Below are positions 18,152-27,838 of a stretch of DNA of 64,000 nt, in pieces. Made by a program: the position numbers and the translations under genes. This DNA is from Clostridium chromiireducens. Its GTDB lineage: Bacteria > Bacillota > Clostridia > Clostridiales > Clostridiaceae. Where the stretch lies: positions 62,001-126,000 of the forward strand of contig NZ_MZGT01000003.1 in assembly GCF_002029255.1 (NCBI RefSeq). The letters are read 5' to 3'. Each line of letters opens with the position of its first letter. Positions within the stretch are counted from its first letter, which is position 1. The notes under the pieces are model-generated. The model did no database searches. It saw only the letters and a list, made by a program, of their open reading frames with translations, and was not told where the DNA came from.

Positions 18152-18376
18152 ATGGGTGATAATGTAAATGTAGTATTAGAAAAAATAAAGTCAGTACCAA
18201 CAATTAAATCAGGAAAGAAATCCATAATAACATTATCAAGTAATGAAGCAAATTTAAGCGCAGAAGATTTTAACGAGGCAGCTGAGTATATTTGGGATAA
18301 TAATTTAATTAAAATATTGAAAGTAGAACGTGATCATAGCAACATAGTAAGGATATATGCAGAGGTTACTGAATGA
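18152..18376 (+). CDS. small conserved-looking protein of unknown function
   Basis: 74 residues, acidic and soluble, no signal peptide or membrane helix. It has a regular alternation (VVLEKIKSVPTIKSGKKSIITLS, then a helix AEDFNEAAEYIWDNNL, then a strand-like ILKVERDHSNIVRIYAEV), suggesting a small compact alpha/beta fold. It is monocistronic: it has its own GAAAGGAATGAGAG ribosome region, a TATAAT at 18123-18128 close upstream and a terminator at 18437. I do not recognise the family. The next gene is a spore protein, but nothing in the sequence ties the two. Confidence 0.7.
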   Translation: MGDNVNVVLEKIKSVPTIKSGKKSIITLSSNEANLSAEDFNEAAEYIWDNNLIKILKVERDHSNIVRIYAEVTE

Positions 18377-18436
18377 TTTTTTAGTAGAAAATTTAGGATT
18401 ATGTGTACCTTTTAAATTTAATAGGAGCCTATGAAA

Positions 18437-18476
18437 ATAACAGATCAATTGATACATTGGTCTGTTATCTGTTTTT
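18437..18476 (+). terminator. terminator of the 74-residue gene
   Basis: Thirteen-position stem ATAACAGATCAAT/ATTGGTCTGTTAT (one G-T pair) with a 6-base loop, then CTGTTTTTAT. Confidence 0.88.
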
Positions 18477-18652
18477 ATCTAAAATAGAAATTTCTTTATT
18501 TTTTAAGAAACGAGTTTTAATTACAAAATATATAAAGTTATCTAATAGAACTTTTCAATGCTATTTTTGTTATTAATTAAATAGATTATTTTTTGTAATG
18601 ATGGTTAATATAATAGTGTCCAATAAATTAATTGCTAAAGGAGGAGATAGAA

Positions 18653-18859
18653 ATGGCTTCAAATAAAAGTGGAAGAAACAGAACTTTAGTACCAGAAGCA
18701 AAACAAGGTTTAAGCAGATTAAAAACTGAGGTTGCATCAGAAATTGGATTAGGTGATTATGAACATGTAGATAAGGGCAACCTTTCTTCTAGACAAAATG
18801 GAAGTGTTGGTGGCTTTATGGTTAAACACATGATTGAAGATTATGAAGGTAAATTATAA
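18653..18859 (+). CDS. alpha/beta-type small acid-soluble spore protein
   Basis: 68 residues. These proteins coat spore DNA in an A-like form and protect it from UV and heat; they are degraded at germination by the GPR protease. The GPR site is visible as TEVASEIG (about residues 27-34), followed by the second conserved block GNLSSRQNGSVGGFMVKHMIEDYE. A TTG at 18632 would add seven residues, but ATG 18653 sits 7 bases after AAAGGAGGAG. Expression is normally by sigma-G in the forespore; I could not settle a clear sigma-G promoter by eye. Monocistronic, with its own terminator. Shows that the organism sporulates. Confidence 0.95.
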   Translation: MASNKSGRNRTLVPEAKQGLSRLKTEVASEIGLGDYEHVDKGNLSSRQNGSVGGFMVKHMIEDYEGKL

Positions 18860-18900
18860 AAATAAATAATTAAATTTGATTAGAAAATTAAATTTAAGCA

Positions 18901-18941
18901 AAAAGGACTCCGAGGCTTAACTAACCTTGGAGTCTTTTTTT
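18901..18941 (+). terminator. terminator of the spore protein gene
   Basis: GACTCCGAGG pairs with CCTTGGAGTC (one G-T pair), flanked by AAAA on the left and seven T on the right. Confidence 0.93.
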
Positions 18942-19045
18942 GTTGAGGTTTATCATAAATTTTATCTATATAGTTGAAGATCTTAAATAATTTACTGTTG
19001 AAAAGCTAAATAAGAAAGCAGTAATAATTTACCTAGCTATTGTAA

Positions 19046-19642
19046 CTATTTTCTTCTATCACTTATATGTAATGCACCAACTATAGTATTGCAATATTCA
19101 ACCATTTGGTCAATTGATATAGGCATACCTTCTTCAAGCCATTCACCGGCAGAATAAACTAAAGCAGGGGAATAGAAGTCCGCAATGATATCTATAGGGA
19201 CAATAAATTTAATTCCACTAGCCTCATCATTTTTAAGTTTTGCTTTTACGCATTCAAGTACTATTTTTTGAAGCGTTTTCATTGCAGAACCATTTTTTAA
19301 TAATCCCACGCAATACATTTTCTTATTTTCACACATATGTTCAAGAAGAAGTTTAAATAAATTTGTATAATACTTCTTTGAGTCTTCTGTATCAGAATAT
19401 TGCATACTTTTTTCCTCAAAATCTTTTATTAATTGTCTTAATAAAAAATCAAGCAATTGGTATTTGTCTTCAAAATGTTTATAAAAGGTAGTTCTATGTA
19501 TCATAGCTTTATCACAGATATCTGAAATTCTAATATCTTCAAAGCTTTTTTCTGTAAGTAATGATATTAAAGAATCAGATAGTAACTTATAAGTTCTTCT
19601 TATTCTTAGATCAAGGGTTTCTGTAGTTGTATTATTACTCAT
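19046..19642 (-). CDS. TetR-family transcriptional repressor
   Basis: 198 residues. The N-terminal TetR helix-turn-helix is clear (IRRTYKLLSDSLISLL, then FEDIRISDICDKAMIHRTTFYKHFEDKYQLL, about residues 13-62); the rest is a helical ligand domain. GGAGGA lies about 7 bases before ATG. It is divergent from the TolC-adaptor-RND operon at 19827 with about 184 bases between. Two inverted repeats with TACA/TGTA arms lie in that gap, so it most likely represses the pump and itself until a drug or metabolite binds. This is the usual layout for TetR-controlled efflux, but the ligand is unknown. Confidence 0.93.
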   Translation of the reverse strand: MSNNTTTETLDLRIRRTYKLLSDSLISLLTEKSFEDIRISDICDKAMIHRTTFYKHFEDKYQLLDFLLRQLIKDFEEKSMQYSDTEDSKKYYTNLFKLLLEHMCENKKMYCVGLLKNGSAMKTLQKIVLECVKAKLKNDEASGIKFIVPIDIIADFYSPALVYSAGEWLEEGMPISIDQMVEYCNTIVGALHISDRRK

Positions 19643-19661
19643 ATTTTTTCCTCCAAACTAA

Positions 19662-19691
19662 TAATCTACATTTATTCCAAATTGTAGATTA
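19662..19691. promoter_or_regulatory. inverted repeat next to the TetR gene (possible operator)
   Basis: TAATCTACA and TGTAGATTA form perfect 9-base arms with a 12-base spacer, about 20 bases upstream of the TetR start codon. It could bind the repressor for autoregulation. Confidence 0.5.
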
Positions 19692-19753
19692 AGTGTATAA
19701 ATTAAAAATATTGTTTCTTGATTACTATATAGCAACAGTATAAATTATAAATA

Positions 19754-19782
19754 TACAGTTGTAAAGATAATATACAACTGTA
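19754..19782. promoter_or_regulatory. inverted repeat upstream of the RND operon (likely TetR operator)
   Basis: TACAGTTGTA and TACAACTGTA are perfect 10-base arms with a 9-base spacer, 45 bases before the TolC-like ATG. Each arm is also almost self-complementary, as expected for two TetR dimers. Confidence 0.65.
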
Positions 19783-19826
19783 GAATAAAATGAGTTTTAG
19801 AATTAATAATATAGAGGTGGATGTAA

Positions 19827-21155
19827 ATGAGTAAAAAAATAAAAAAAGTATTAATAATTGGAATTGTTCTAAGCATTATTAATAGCAGCGCTCTACCAGC
19901 ATTTGCAGTAGAAGATAAGGAAAAGTTAACTAAGGTTCAAACAACTCTAGTAAATGAGAAAATAGTGGATATTTCAACTAAGACTCAAAATCTACAAATT
20001 ACTGAAGTAAGAAAAATTCTTACATTAGATAAAGCAATTGAAGCTGCTATAAGCAATAGTGACAAACTAAAATTGAAATCAAAAGAGATTAAAATGTACC
20101 AAGATAAAATTGATCTTCAAGAAAAAAACAATGATTATTATAAATCTATTGGTCAGAAAGTATATGATTTTCCTTATGATAAGCTTGAACTTCAAGAAAA
20201 ACAAACAAAAGAGTCAAAAGAATTCATGGAAGACCAAATTGCTAATGATATAACTAACAAATATAACGATATGATTTTAAAAGAAATTGATATAAATAAA
20301 TCAAAAAGATATTTAGAACTTAAGAAAAAAGATTTTGATTTTATTAAAGGGAAATTATCATTGGAAATGGCAACGCCTACTGAAGTTAAAGATGCAGAAA
20401 TTGAATTAAAATCATTAGAAAATGACATAAAGGCAAAGGAGAATTTGTTAAATGATAACAAAGAATATTTTAAAGTGCTTACAGATTTGGATATAAAAAA
20501 TACTTATAAACTTGACGATAGCATGAAATATGAAAAATTTAAAATAAGTGGTTCTATGGATGAGTATATAGATGACAAAATAGATAAATATTTAAAATAT
20601 GATACTGAAATATTAAAACTTACTAAAGATTACATGAAAGATTTAAAAGATGATGGAATAAAAGACATTATGAAAAAGGATACGGAGAAGCTTCCAGATA
20701 AAGCTTTAAGCATAACAGCTAAAGAGGATGGAACATATGAATTTGATTCAGGTTCCTATGCTTTAAAACTAATAGAATATCAACAAAAGCAGATGGAATA
20801 TTTAGCTAAGCTAAATGCATATGGAGAATATATTGGTGGAGATTATAATGTGAGCGAAGCAAAAGTTAAACTAGAGGAATCAAAGAGGAACCTTAAAAAT
20901 GGATTAAAAGAAGGCTATTCAACGCTTCTTGATTTAGAAAATAAAATAGATGCTTTGAAAGAGCAGGTTAATTCAACAAATACTAAATTAAGTTTTGGGA
21001 AAGCACAAGTATATATGGGATTAATGCTTGAAAATGATTATGATAAGCAGGTTTTAGAAAGTGAAGATTTAGACACTGGAATAAGAAAACTTGTTTATAC
21101 TTATAACAATTTAAAAGATAGCATACAAAAACCTTGGATATTAAGTAACAACTAA
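19827..21155 (+). CDS. TolC-family protein, first gene of an RND efflux operon
   Basis: 442 residues with a signal peptide (MSKKIKKVLIIGIVLSIIN, cut near PAFAVED). The body is lysine- and glutamate-rich helix with the TolC-type internal duplication: a LTLDKAIEAAISNSDKLKLKS start, FIKGKLSLEMATPTEVKDA in the first half and LSFGKAQVYMGLMLENDYD in the second, ending IQKPWILSNN. It is a diverged paralogue of the protein at 1565 and shares the LKYD and QKPW landmarks. It begins a three-gene operon with an adaptor lipoprotein and RND permease, behind a divergent TetR gene. The product should bridge the adaptor to the cell surface; there is presumably no outer membrane for it to insert in. Confidence 0.87.
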   Translation: MSKKIKKVLIIGIVLSIINSSALPAFAVEDKEKLTKVQTTLVNEKIVDISTKTQNLQITEVRKILTLDKAIEAAISNSDKLKLKSKEIKMYQDKIDLQEKNNDYYKSIGQKVYDFPYDKLELQEKQTKESKEFMEDQIANDITNKYNDMILKEIDINKSKRYLELKKKDFDFIKGKLSLEMATPTEVKDAEIELKSLENDIKAKENLLNDNKEYFKVLTDLDIKNTYKLDDSMKYEKFKISGSMDEYIDDKIDKYLKYDTEILKLTKDYMKDLKDDGIKDIMKKDTEKLPDKALSITAKEDGTYEFDSGSYALKLIEYQQKQMEYLAKLNAYGEYIGGDYNVSEAKVKLEESKRNLKNGLKEGYSTLLDLENKIDALKEQVNSTNTKLSFGKAQVYMGLMLENDYDKQVLESEDLDTGIRKLVYTYNNLKDSIQKPWILSNN

Positions 21156-21221
21156 GTTTGTAAAGAAATCAAAAGTATGAATTAGGTGAAGGATAGAACT
21201 TCATAAGTAATAGGAGGACAT

Positions 21222-22433
21222 ATGAATAAGAAAATATTAGCAGGATGTTTAGTATTTCTTAATATTTTTATATTAGGCAGCTGTAGCGATGAAAGTAACT
21301 CAAAAGCAGAAACAAAAACTTATCCAGTAAAAACTGTAGAACTTCAAGATAAAAGTTATCCAGTTTCCTTGGAATATGAAGGCTTGACAGGAGGGAGTGA
21401 AGTTAGAAAGCTTTCTTTTAAAAGCTCAGCAAAAGTAGCTAAAATATATGTTTCAAAAGGACAGCAGGTTAAAAAAGGAGATAAGCTTGTTGATTTAGAT
21501 AAAACAGATTTAAAGTTTGCAATGGAGGGCTCAAAAGCACAAATGGAAGCTGCTTCAGCACAGTATGAAAAAGCAGTAAATGGAGCGGAGGCAGAGGATA
21601 TAAATAAAGCACAAATTGCAGCAAAAAATGCTGAGGATAATTATAATTACTGCAAGGATTTATATAATAAAAACCTTACTTTATATGAAATGCATGCAGT
21701 TACTAAGCAGCAGCTTAATGATATTAAAATTAAATTAGATGGAAGTGAAAGTGAATTTAACGCTGCAAAGGAAACTTTAAATCAGGTTCAAAATGGAACT
21801 AGGAGTGAAGATAAGAAAGCAGCACTTGGGCAGCTTAATGCTGCAAAGGCTGATTATAATTCGAAAGTTGATTTGTTTGAAGATGGTTCTCTTACAGCAG
21901 ATGTAGATGGCTATGTAGTAGATGTTATTTGTAAAGAAGGAGAAATGCAGCCAGCAGGATATCCAGTTGTATTAATTAGAAGTGAAAATCAGGTGGTTAC
22001 AGTAGGATTATCTGATGAAGATGTAAAGAAGATACAGCTTGAAACAAAAGCACAAGTTAAAATTGATGATGCTAAAGTAGAGGGAGAAGTTATGAATATA
22101 GTTCAAATGGCTGATAGCAAGTCAGGGACATATAGTGCAGAAATTAAACTTTTAACTCCGATAGATAATAGTAAATTTTATATAGGCCAATCTGTAAAAG
22201 TTTATATTAATGAAGGAGAAAAGGGTGGAATTTGGATTCCTATTACGACTATTTTAAATGATGGACAAGATTATGTTTATGTTGTAGAAGACGGACGTGC
22301 TGTTAAGAAAAATATAACTTTAGGGCAGACTAACGAAAATCAAGTGTGTGTGGAAGGCTTAAAAAGTGGAGATAATCTTGTTAATGAAGGTATGAAAAAT
22401 ATAAAAGCTGGATATCAAGTTTCAGTAAACTAA
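21222..22433 (+). CDS. RND efflux adaptor (membrane-fusion) lipoprotein
   Basis: 403 residues. The N-terminus is a lipoprotein signal with lipobox ILGSC (lipidated Cys about residue 21). The order is typical of HlyD/AcrA adaptors: first half-lipoyl segment (SSAKVAKIYVSKGQQVKKGDKLVDLD), a long coiled-coil hairpin with alanine-rich repeats (about residues 100-205), the second half-lipoyl (LTADVDGYVVDVICKEGEM), a beta-barrel and a C-terminal membrane-proximal domain (WIPITTILNDGQDYVYVVEDG). It links the RND pump to the TolC-like protein. GGAGG precedes ATG by about 5 bases; the gene follows TolC by 66 bases and precedes the permease by 13. Confidence 0.93.
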   Translation: MNKKILAGCLVFLNIFILGSCSDESNSKAETKTYPVKTVELQDKSYPVSLEYEGLTGGSEVRKLSFKSSAKVAKIYVSKGQQVKKGDKLVDLDKTDLKFAMEGSKAQMEAASAQYEKAVNGAEAEDINKAQIAAKNAEDNYNYCKDLYNKNLTLYEMHAVTKQQLNDIKIKLDGSESEFNAAKETLNQVQNGTRSEDKKAALGQLNAAKADYNSKVDLFEDGSLTADVDGYVVDVICKEGEMQPAGYPVVLIRSENQVVTVGLSDEDVKKIQLETKAQVKIDDAKVEGEVMNIVQMADSKSGTYSAEIKLLTPIDNSKFYIGQSVKVYINEGEKGGIWIPITTILNDGQDYVYVVEDGRAVKKNITLGQTNENQVCVEGLKSGDNLVNEGMKNIKAGYQVSVN

Positions 22434-22446
22434 AGGAGGAGAAATT

Positions 22447-25400
22447 ATGGGATTGATAAATGCTGCTATAAAAAATAAAAAGATAGTATTGTTTTTAGTG
22501 TTAATTGCTATCGTCGCTGGTCTAGGATGTTATCATTATATTCCTAAACAAGAAAGTCCAGATGTTTCATCACCAGCAGCAATGATTACAACTATTTATC
22601 CAGGAGCTTCTCCTAAAGATGTAGAAAGTTTAGTAACAAAAAAAATAGAAGATAAGGTAGAAGAAATAGATGGATATGATTATGCTGAATCTTTCTCACA
22701 AAATAGTGCATCTATTGTCATTGTTTATTTAAATAGTGATGCTGATAAAGATAAAGCCTGGCGAGCATTAAGAGATAAGGTCAAAGATTTAAAATCAGAG
22801 CTTCCAGATGGCTGTGAAGAAAGTACGATAGATACAAAGCTTACTGAAACAGCAGGTATAATTTTAAGCGTATCTGGTGAAAATTATTCTTATGAACAAC
22901 TAGGAAATTATGCTGATGATATTAAGAAGCAATTAGGTAATGTCAGTGGTATTTCAAGATTTGATATAAAAGGAAAACAGGATAAACAAGTAAAAGTAGA
23001 GGTGGATTTAAGTAAAATAAATAAATACTCTATTTCTCTTGAGGAAGTATGTGGAGTATTAAAGGCGCAAAATGTAGAAATTCCATCTGGAGATTTGGAG
23101 CTTAAAACTGGGAAAATTAAAGTGCAAACACCTGGAAGCTTCACATCCATTAAGGATATAGAAAATACAATTGTAGGAGTTTCAGCGGAGAGTGGACAAA
23201 CTTTGAAGCTTAAGGATATAGCTACTGTGAAGATGGATTATGATGACGATTCAGCTTATAAGTTTACGGATAACGGAGAAAAGGCAGTGCTCCTTGCAGG
23301 GTATTTTCAAGATAATAAAAACATAGTTTTAATTGGAGATGATGTAAGAAAAAAATTAGATGAGGTAAAGAATCAATTGCCACAAGATTTAAAGATAGAT
23401 GAGGTTACTTTTCAACCTAAAGACGTAGATGAATCGGTTTCCTTCTTTATGAAAAATCTTGAAGAAGGTGTAATTCTAGTTGTTATAACTGTTCTTATAG
23501 GGATGGGAATTAGGAATGCACTAGTAGTATCTTCAGTAATTCCAATATCTATTGCTCTATCATTTATTGCTATGGAGGTTTTAGGAATAAAAGTTCATCA
23601 AATGTCAACTACAGCTCTCATTATAGCACTCGGAATATTGGTAGATGATGCAATTGTAATAGGTGATGTTGTACAAGTTGGAATTGATGATGGATTGTCT
23701 GGAGATGAAGCAGCGTTTAGAGGAATTAAAAAGTTATTTGTGCCTGTATTTACCTCCACGTTAATTATAGTTGGCGCTTTTGCCCCTCTTTTAAATATAC
23801 CGGGAGCTGTGGGAGAATTTATACGAACACTGCCACAAGTAGTAATGATTTGTATAACTTGTTCATATATATCAGCATTATTTATAACTCCTGCTATGTC
23901 ATCCTTATTTTTTAAGAAAAGTAAAGTAGCTGCGAAGGAAAATAAAATTCAAAAGTTCTTTCATAAACTTTTGAATTATGGGCTTCAGCATAAAATAAAA
24001 GTGATTGCTGCCTCTTTACTTATATTTGCAGTTTCAATGGGATTAATGAATTTACTAGGGTCGCAATTTTTCCCTTATGTAGATAAGAATGTTATTTATA
24101 TAGATGTTTCTAATGAAAAATTTGAAGACATAGAAAATACTGGTGAATTAGTAAAAGGAGTAGAAGATGTTTTAAAACCCCAAGAAGAAGTTACAGGTTA
24201 TACTTCAGCGATAGGAGGCGGGATGCCTAGTTTTTACATTACACTCCCTACAGTTGCACCATCAAAAGATACTGCACGAATTATGGTTAAAGTAGATTTA
24301 GATAAAACTAAAACATTTAAAACAAGAGAAAAGTTTGTAGAATATATACAAACTCAGTTGGATAATAAAATATCTGGTGGAACTGCAACAGTAAAACTTT
24401 TAGAACAAGCAGAACCAATAGGATCACTGATTAGATTAAGACTTACAGGAGATGATTTAGATAATATTTATGCTGCGTCGGAACAAATACAAGAGAAATT
24501 AAAAAATATGCAAGGTACTACAAATGTAAGAGATGATGCAGCTAAAAAGACATATGAATATGAAGTGAATATAGATAGTGATAAAGCATCTCAATATGGT
24601 TTGTTAAAGTCTGACATCTTAAAACAGATAAACATTGCCTTAAAAGGATATGCAGGGTCTGTTTATAGAAAAAGCGGAAGCGAATACGATATATTAGTTA
24701 AAAGCAATATTAGCTCAGTAGAAGATTTGAAAAACTTACAAGTAAAATCAAGTATTACAAGTAATAAGATTTTACTATCTCAAGTTGCAGATATAAAACT
24801 TAATTCTCAATTGGATCAAATAAAGCATTATAAAAAGGAAAAGACTGTAACAGTATTTAGTGATTTAAAATCAGGTTCTAACTCAAGTGATATAGAAAAT
24901 GAATTGAAGCAGGAAATAGGTAAAATGGATCTAAATGGTGTAAATGTTCTTTATGATGGAGAACAAAAGCAAATAGAAACAAACTTTACAAGCTTAGGTA
25001 TTGCAGGCGTGCTTACAATATTAATAATTTATTTAATTTTATTTGTTCAATTTAAGTCGTTTATACAACCTCTTGTAATAATATATTCACTGCCTCTATC
25101 ATTAATAGGAGTAATAATAGGGCTGCTAATGTGTAACATGCCGCTATCCTTAACTGCTGTTATGGGAATAATAAGCTTGATTGGAGTAGTAATAAGAAAT
25201 GCCATTTTACTTGTAGAATATATAATTGAAGGCAGACATGAAGGTCTTTCCATAGATGAAGCTTGTATACATGCTGTAAGTTTAAGATTCAGACCTATAA
25301 TATTAAGTTCAGTAGCAACTATTACAGGGCTTGTGCCACTTGCGCTATCCAATAGTACATTATTTGGTCCAATGTCTGTAACTATAATATTTGGACTTGC

Positions 25401-25500
25401 ATCGGCTACTTTCCTTACATTTATAATAGTGCCAGTTATGTATTCTTTGGTTAATACTAAAATTGAAGAGAAGCAGGCAAAAGCTAAAGTGATTAATTAG
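22447..25500 (+). CDS. RND-family efflux permease, full length
   Basis: 1017 residues, normal for HAE1/AcrB-type pumps. One N-terminal helix and a large porter domain are followed by helices 2-6, a second porter domain, and helices 8-12. Visible family landmarks are TIYPGASPKDVESLVTKKIE near the N-terminus, GILVDDAIVIGD (helix 4 with the two proton-relay Asp residues) and ISLIGVVIRNAILLVEY in helix 10. Proton-driven export of lipophilic compounds from the membrane is the expected role. AAAGGAGG precedes ATG by 7 bases. It ends the operon, with a terminator at 25656. It is a paralogue of the truncated permease at the window start. Confidence 0.95.
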   Translation: MGLINAAIKNKKIVLFLVLIAIVAGLGCYHYIPKQESPDVSSPAAMITTIYPGASPKDVESLVTKKIEDKVEEIDGYDYAESFSQNSASIVIVYLNSDADKDKAWRALRDKVKDLKSELPDGCEESTIDTKLTETAGIILSVSGENYSYEQLGNYADDIKKQLGNVSGISRFDIKGKQDKQVKVEVDLSKINKYSISLEEVCGVLKAQNVEIPSGDLELKTGKIKVQTPGSFTSIKDIENTIVGVSAESGQTLKLKDIATVKMDYDDDSAYKFTDNGEKAVLLAGYFQDNKNIVLIGDDVRKKLDEVKNQLPQDLKIDEVTFQPKDVDESVSFFMKNLEEGVILVVITVLIGMGIRNALVVSSVIPISIALSFIAMEVLGIKVHQMSTTALIIALGILVDDAIVIGDVVQVGIDDGLSGDEAAFRGIKKLFVPVFTSTLIIVGAFAPLLNIPGAVGEFIRTLPQVVMICITCSYISALFITPAMSSLFFKKSKVAAKENKIQKFFHKLLNYGLQHKIKVIAASLLIFAVSMGLMNLLGSQFFPYVDKNVIYIDVSNEKFEDIENTGELVKGVEDVLKPQEEVTGYTSAIGGGMPSFYITLPTVAPSKDTARIMVKVDLDKTKTFKTREKFVEYIQTQLDNKISGGTATVKLLEQAEPIGSLIRLRLTGDDLDNIYAASEQIQEKLKNMQGTTNVRDDAAKKTYEYEVNIDSDKASQYGLLKSDILKQINIALKGYAGSVYRKSGSEYDILVKSNISSVEDLKNLQVKSSITSNKILLSQVADIKLNSQLDQIKHYKKEKTVTVFSDLKSGSNSSDIENELKQEIGKMDLNGVNVLYDGEQKQIETNFTSLGIAGVLTILIIYLILFVQFKSFIQPLVIIYSLPLSLIGVIIGLLMCNMPLSLTAVMGIISLIGVVIRNAILLVEYIIEGRHEGLSIDEACIHAVSLRFRPIILSSVATITGLVPLALSNSTLFGPMSVTIIFGLASATFLTFIIVPVMYSLVNTKIEEKQAKAKVIN

Positions 25501-25655
25501 AAACTTTCAATTAAAAAATATTAGTTATATTTAAGCTTAGGAAACATGGATAATGTGTTAATTTGCATATTGACAAAAGTACTTTTAGTAAATAAACTGA
25601 TACTATAAATACTAAACTGGTACAATTTAGAACTGAAGATTTATGAAAAGAAGTT

Positions 25656-25690
25656 AATACGAGTAAACTCAAGCTTTACTCGTATTTTTT
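25656..25690 (+). terminator. terminator of the TolC-adaptor-RND operon
   Basis: Perfect 12-base-pair stem AATACGAGTAAA/TTTACTCGTATT with 7-base loop, then TTTT. The rest of the 300-base gap before the chemoreceptor gene shows no other feature. Confidence 0.92.
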
Positions 25691-25801
25691 ATAAAAAGAA
25701 ACACCATGGAAGAAACTCCAAATTTTGTTAAAAATGTTTTTGGTTTCAATCAAATTGTAAAAAAATTGACGATATAATTCTACTTTTGAGGAGGAATTTT
25801 T

Positions 25802-27139
25802 ATGAACATGAAAGAAAAAATTTTAAATGCTACTTTGGATTCTATTAAATTTAAATTAATAATTGCTATTGTAATTGTGCAATGCGTCAGCTCCTATATA
25901 GGACAAGGTGTAAATTTAGCTATAGCAAGAGGAAGAGATGCACTACAGGGAGTGGGTGTGGCTACTTTCTTTTTAGATGGTGCTGTTGGTGTTTTTGTAT
26001 CTGCTGCTATAAGTATAATAATATCAGTTTTTATCATAGTTTATATTTATGATAAATTGGTTTTAAAAAGACTTAAAAAAGTATTGAGTTTCACACAAAA
26101 ATTAGGCAATGGAGATTTGTCCGGGGAGATTAATTTTAAAGGACATGATGATATAAGCAAGTTGGGAGAGAGTTTAAATAAAGCTGTATCAAATATAAAA
26201 ATATTAGTATCAGATATAACTAATATTTCTCAAAATATTAATACTTCAAGCTATGAATTATTAGAAGGTACAAAAAGCTCTAGGTCAAGCATAAATACTA
26301 TTAATTCAACTTCATCTACACTTTCTGATGAAGCGTTTAGTTTAATAGATACTACTCAAAAAGCAAATTTATCCATAGAAGAGATAGTAAAGACAAAAGA
26401 ATTACTCTTAACTAAAGTAAAAGATAGTTTAACTTCATCAACTGAAATGGAAACAAGGGCAGCGGAAATGAAAATAAAAGTTTCTAGTTCACTTGAAAAA
26501 GCAAATATAACTTATAGTGAAAAACAAGAAAAAATTCTTAGAGCTATTGAAGCAGGTAAAATAGTTGAAGAAATTAGGATAATGTCTGATACCATAAAAG
26601 GTATCTCATCTCAAACAAATCTCCTTGCATTAAATGCGTCTATTGAAGCTTCAAGAGCAGGTGAACAAGGTAAGGGGTTTGCGGTAGTAGCTGAAGAAGT
26701 AAAAAAACTAGCTGAGCAATCCACAGAAGCTATTTCAAATGTGAACAATCTCATTGTCCAAGTAAGAGAAGTTTTTGACAATCTTGCAATGAGTTCTCAA
26801 GATATTTTAAATTATATTGATAACAATGTTAAGGCAGATTATGAATTATTACTTCAAACGGGTGAGCAATATCAAAATGATGCTAAGCTTATAAATGATA
26901 TATCTATAGAAGTCACTTCATCTGCTAAATCAATGAATAACTCAATTGGAGAAATTAGCAAAGTCATTGATGAAGTTGCTTATATATCAGGAAAAACTTC
27001 AGATTCAACAGTTGAAATTAATCATAGTTTATCTGAAATAAATTTAATTATGAATGAAGCGAAAGGTTCCATGGAAAATCAAGTTGTTTTAGCTAATAGA
27101 TTAAAGAAATCTGTTGAAAAATTTATATTAGAGAAATAG
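25802..27139 (+). CDS. methyl-accepting chemotaxis protein with minimal external loop
   Basis: 445 residues. Two membrane helices (about 17-33 and 59-84) enclose only about 25 external residues, so there is no extracellular ligand domain. A HAMP-like segment follows ([17 protein letters not shown]), then the long cytoplasmic coiled coil with the signalling tip [37 protein letters not shown] split here as [19 protein letters not shown] and [17 protein letters not shown]. It should signal to CheA/CheW, probably sensing a membrane or cytoplasmic state or via another protein. GAGGAGG lies about 8 bases before ATG. Monocistronic between two terminators; no relation to the RND operon is evident. 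Confidence 0.92.
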   Translation: MNMKEKILNATLDSIKFKLIIAIVIVQCVSSYIGQGVNLAIARGRDALQGVGVATFFLDGAVGVFVSAAISIIISVFIIVYIYDKLVLKRLKKVLSFTQKLGNGDLSGEINFKGHDDISKLGESLNKAVSNIKILVSDITNISQNINTSSYELLEGTKSSRSSINTINSTSSTLSDEAFSLIDTTQKANLSIEEIVKTKELLLTKVKDSLTSSTEMETRAAEMKIKVSSSLEKANITYSEKQEKILRAIEAGKIVEEIRIMSDTIKGISSQTNLLALNASIEASRAGEQGKGFAVVAEEVKKLAEQSTEAISNVNNLIVQVREVFDNLAMSSQDILNYIDNNVKADYELLLQTGEQYQNDAKLINDISIEVTSSAKSMNNSIGEISKVIDEVAYISGKTSDSTVEINHSLSEINLIMNEAKGSMENQVVLANRLKKSVEKFILEK

Positions 27140-27278
27140 TGAACTAAAGAAATTTTCTTGCTTTGTAAAAATATAAATTATTTTTTGTCATATTATTGTC
27201 ACAAATCTGCGATAGTATATAAATATAAAGTAGTTAAAAATTATTTATCCCCTATTAAATAAATATTAACCAGTATTT

Positions 27279-27315
27279 AGAATGGTCTATACACCCTAGT
27301 AGATCATTCTTTTTT
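27279..27315 (+). terminator. terminator of the chemoreceptor gene
   Basis: AGAATGGTCTA pairs with TAGATCATTCT (one G-T pair), 10-base loop, then a T run. Confidence 0.85.
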
Positions 27316-27408
27316 ATTTTATCAATTGCATTTGAATATGACACACTGTTGTCAAATTCAAAATGCTAGAATAAAAATGGGTTAAACACAAATTTTTATA
27401 GGAAGAAG

Positions 27409-27741
27409 ATGAATAAGATGAAAGATATGAATTTTAGTGAAGTGGTTGAAAGCTCTATTAAAATAAGAAAACTCTATCACAAATTAGAAAAACAGTATCA
27501 TGGAAAGGAATGGACAGTAGAAGAAGATGCATTAGCTTTTCTAACAGATGCTGGTTTGGTTGGACGCTTAACTATGTCTCAGCAAGAACGCTGGCCAAAG
27601 GGTGGAGATACAATTTCTGAACTTGAACATAAGCTTGCTGAATGTATATGGTGGTTGATTGTTTTAGCTGATCGTATGAATATTGATATAAGTGAAGCAC
27701 TTCAGATATTTTTGTCAAAAACAGAAAAGCAACTTGATTAA
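27409..27741 (+). CDS. MazG-like nucleotide pyrophosphohydrolase-family protein
   Basis: 110 residues, all-helical, matching the small MazG-like family found in Firmicutes: KLEKQYHGKEWTVEEDALAFLTDAGLVGRL, then ERWPKGGDTISELEHKLAECIWWLIVLADRMNID in the two core helices (here about residues 20-50 and 62-95). Acidic residues that would hold Mg2+ are present (EEDALAFLTD and ELEHKLAE). MazG-type enzymes hydrolyse NTPs to NMPs and pyrophosphate; whether this small form is active is not known. GGA lies 5 bases before ATG. Monocistronic, convergent with the glycan-type cluster on the other strand. Confidence 0.82.
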   Translation: MNKMKDMNFSEVVESSIKIRKLYHKLEKQYHGKEWTVEEDALAFLTDAGLVGRLTMSQQERWPKGGDTISELEHKLAECIWWLIVLADRMNIDISEALQIFLSKTEKQLD

Positions 27742-27838
27742 TATGAGCAGGAGATGAACAAATTATTCAGATATATATTTGAGCCTTTACTGCAAAGGAT
27801 ACTGCTGCTCGATTCTATAAATAGAAACCATAAAGGGC

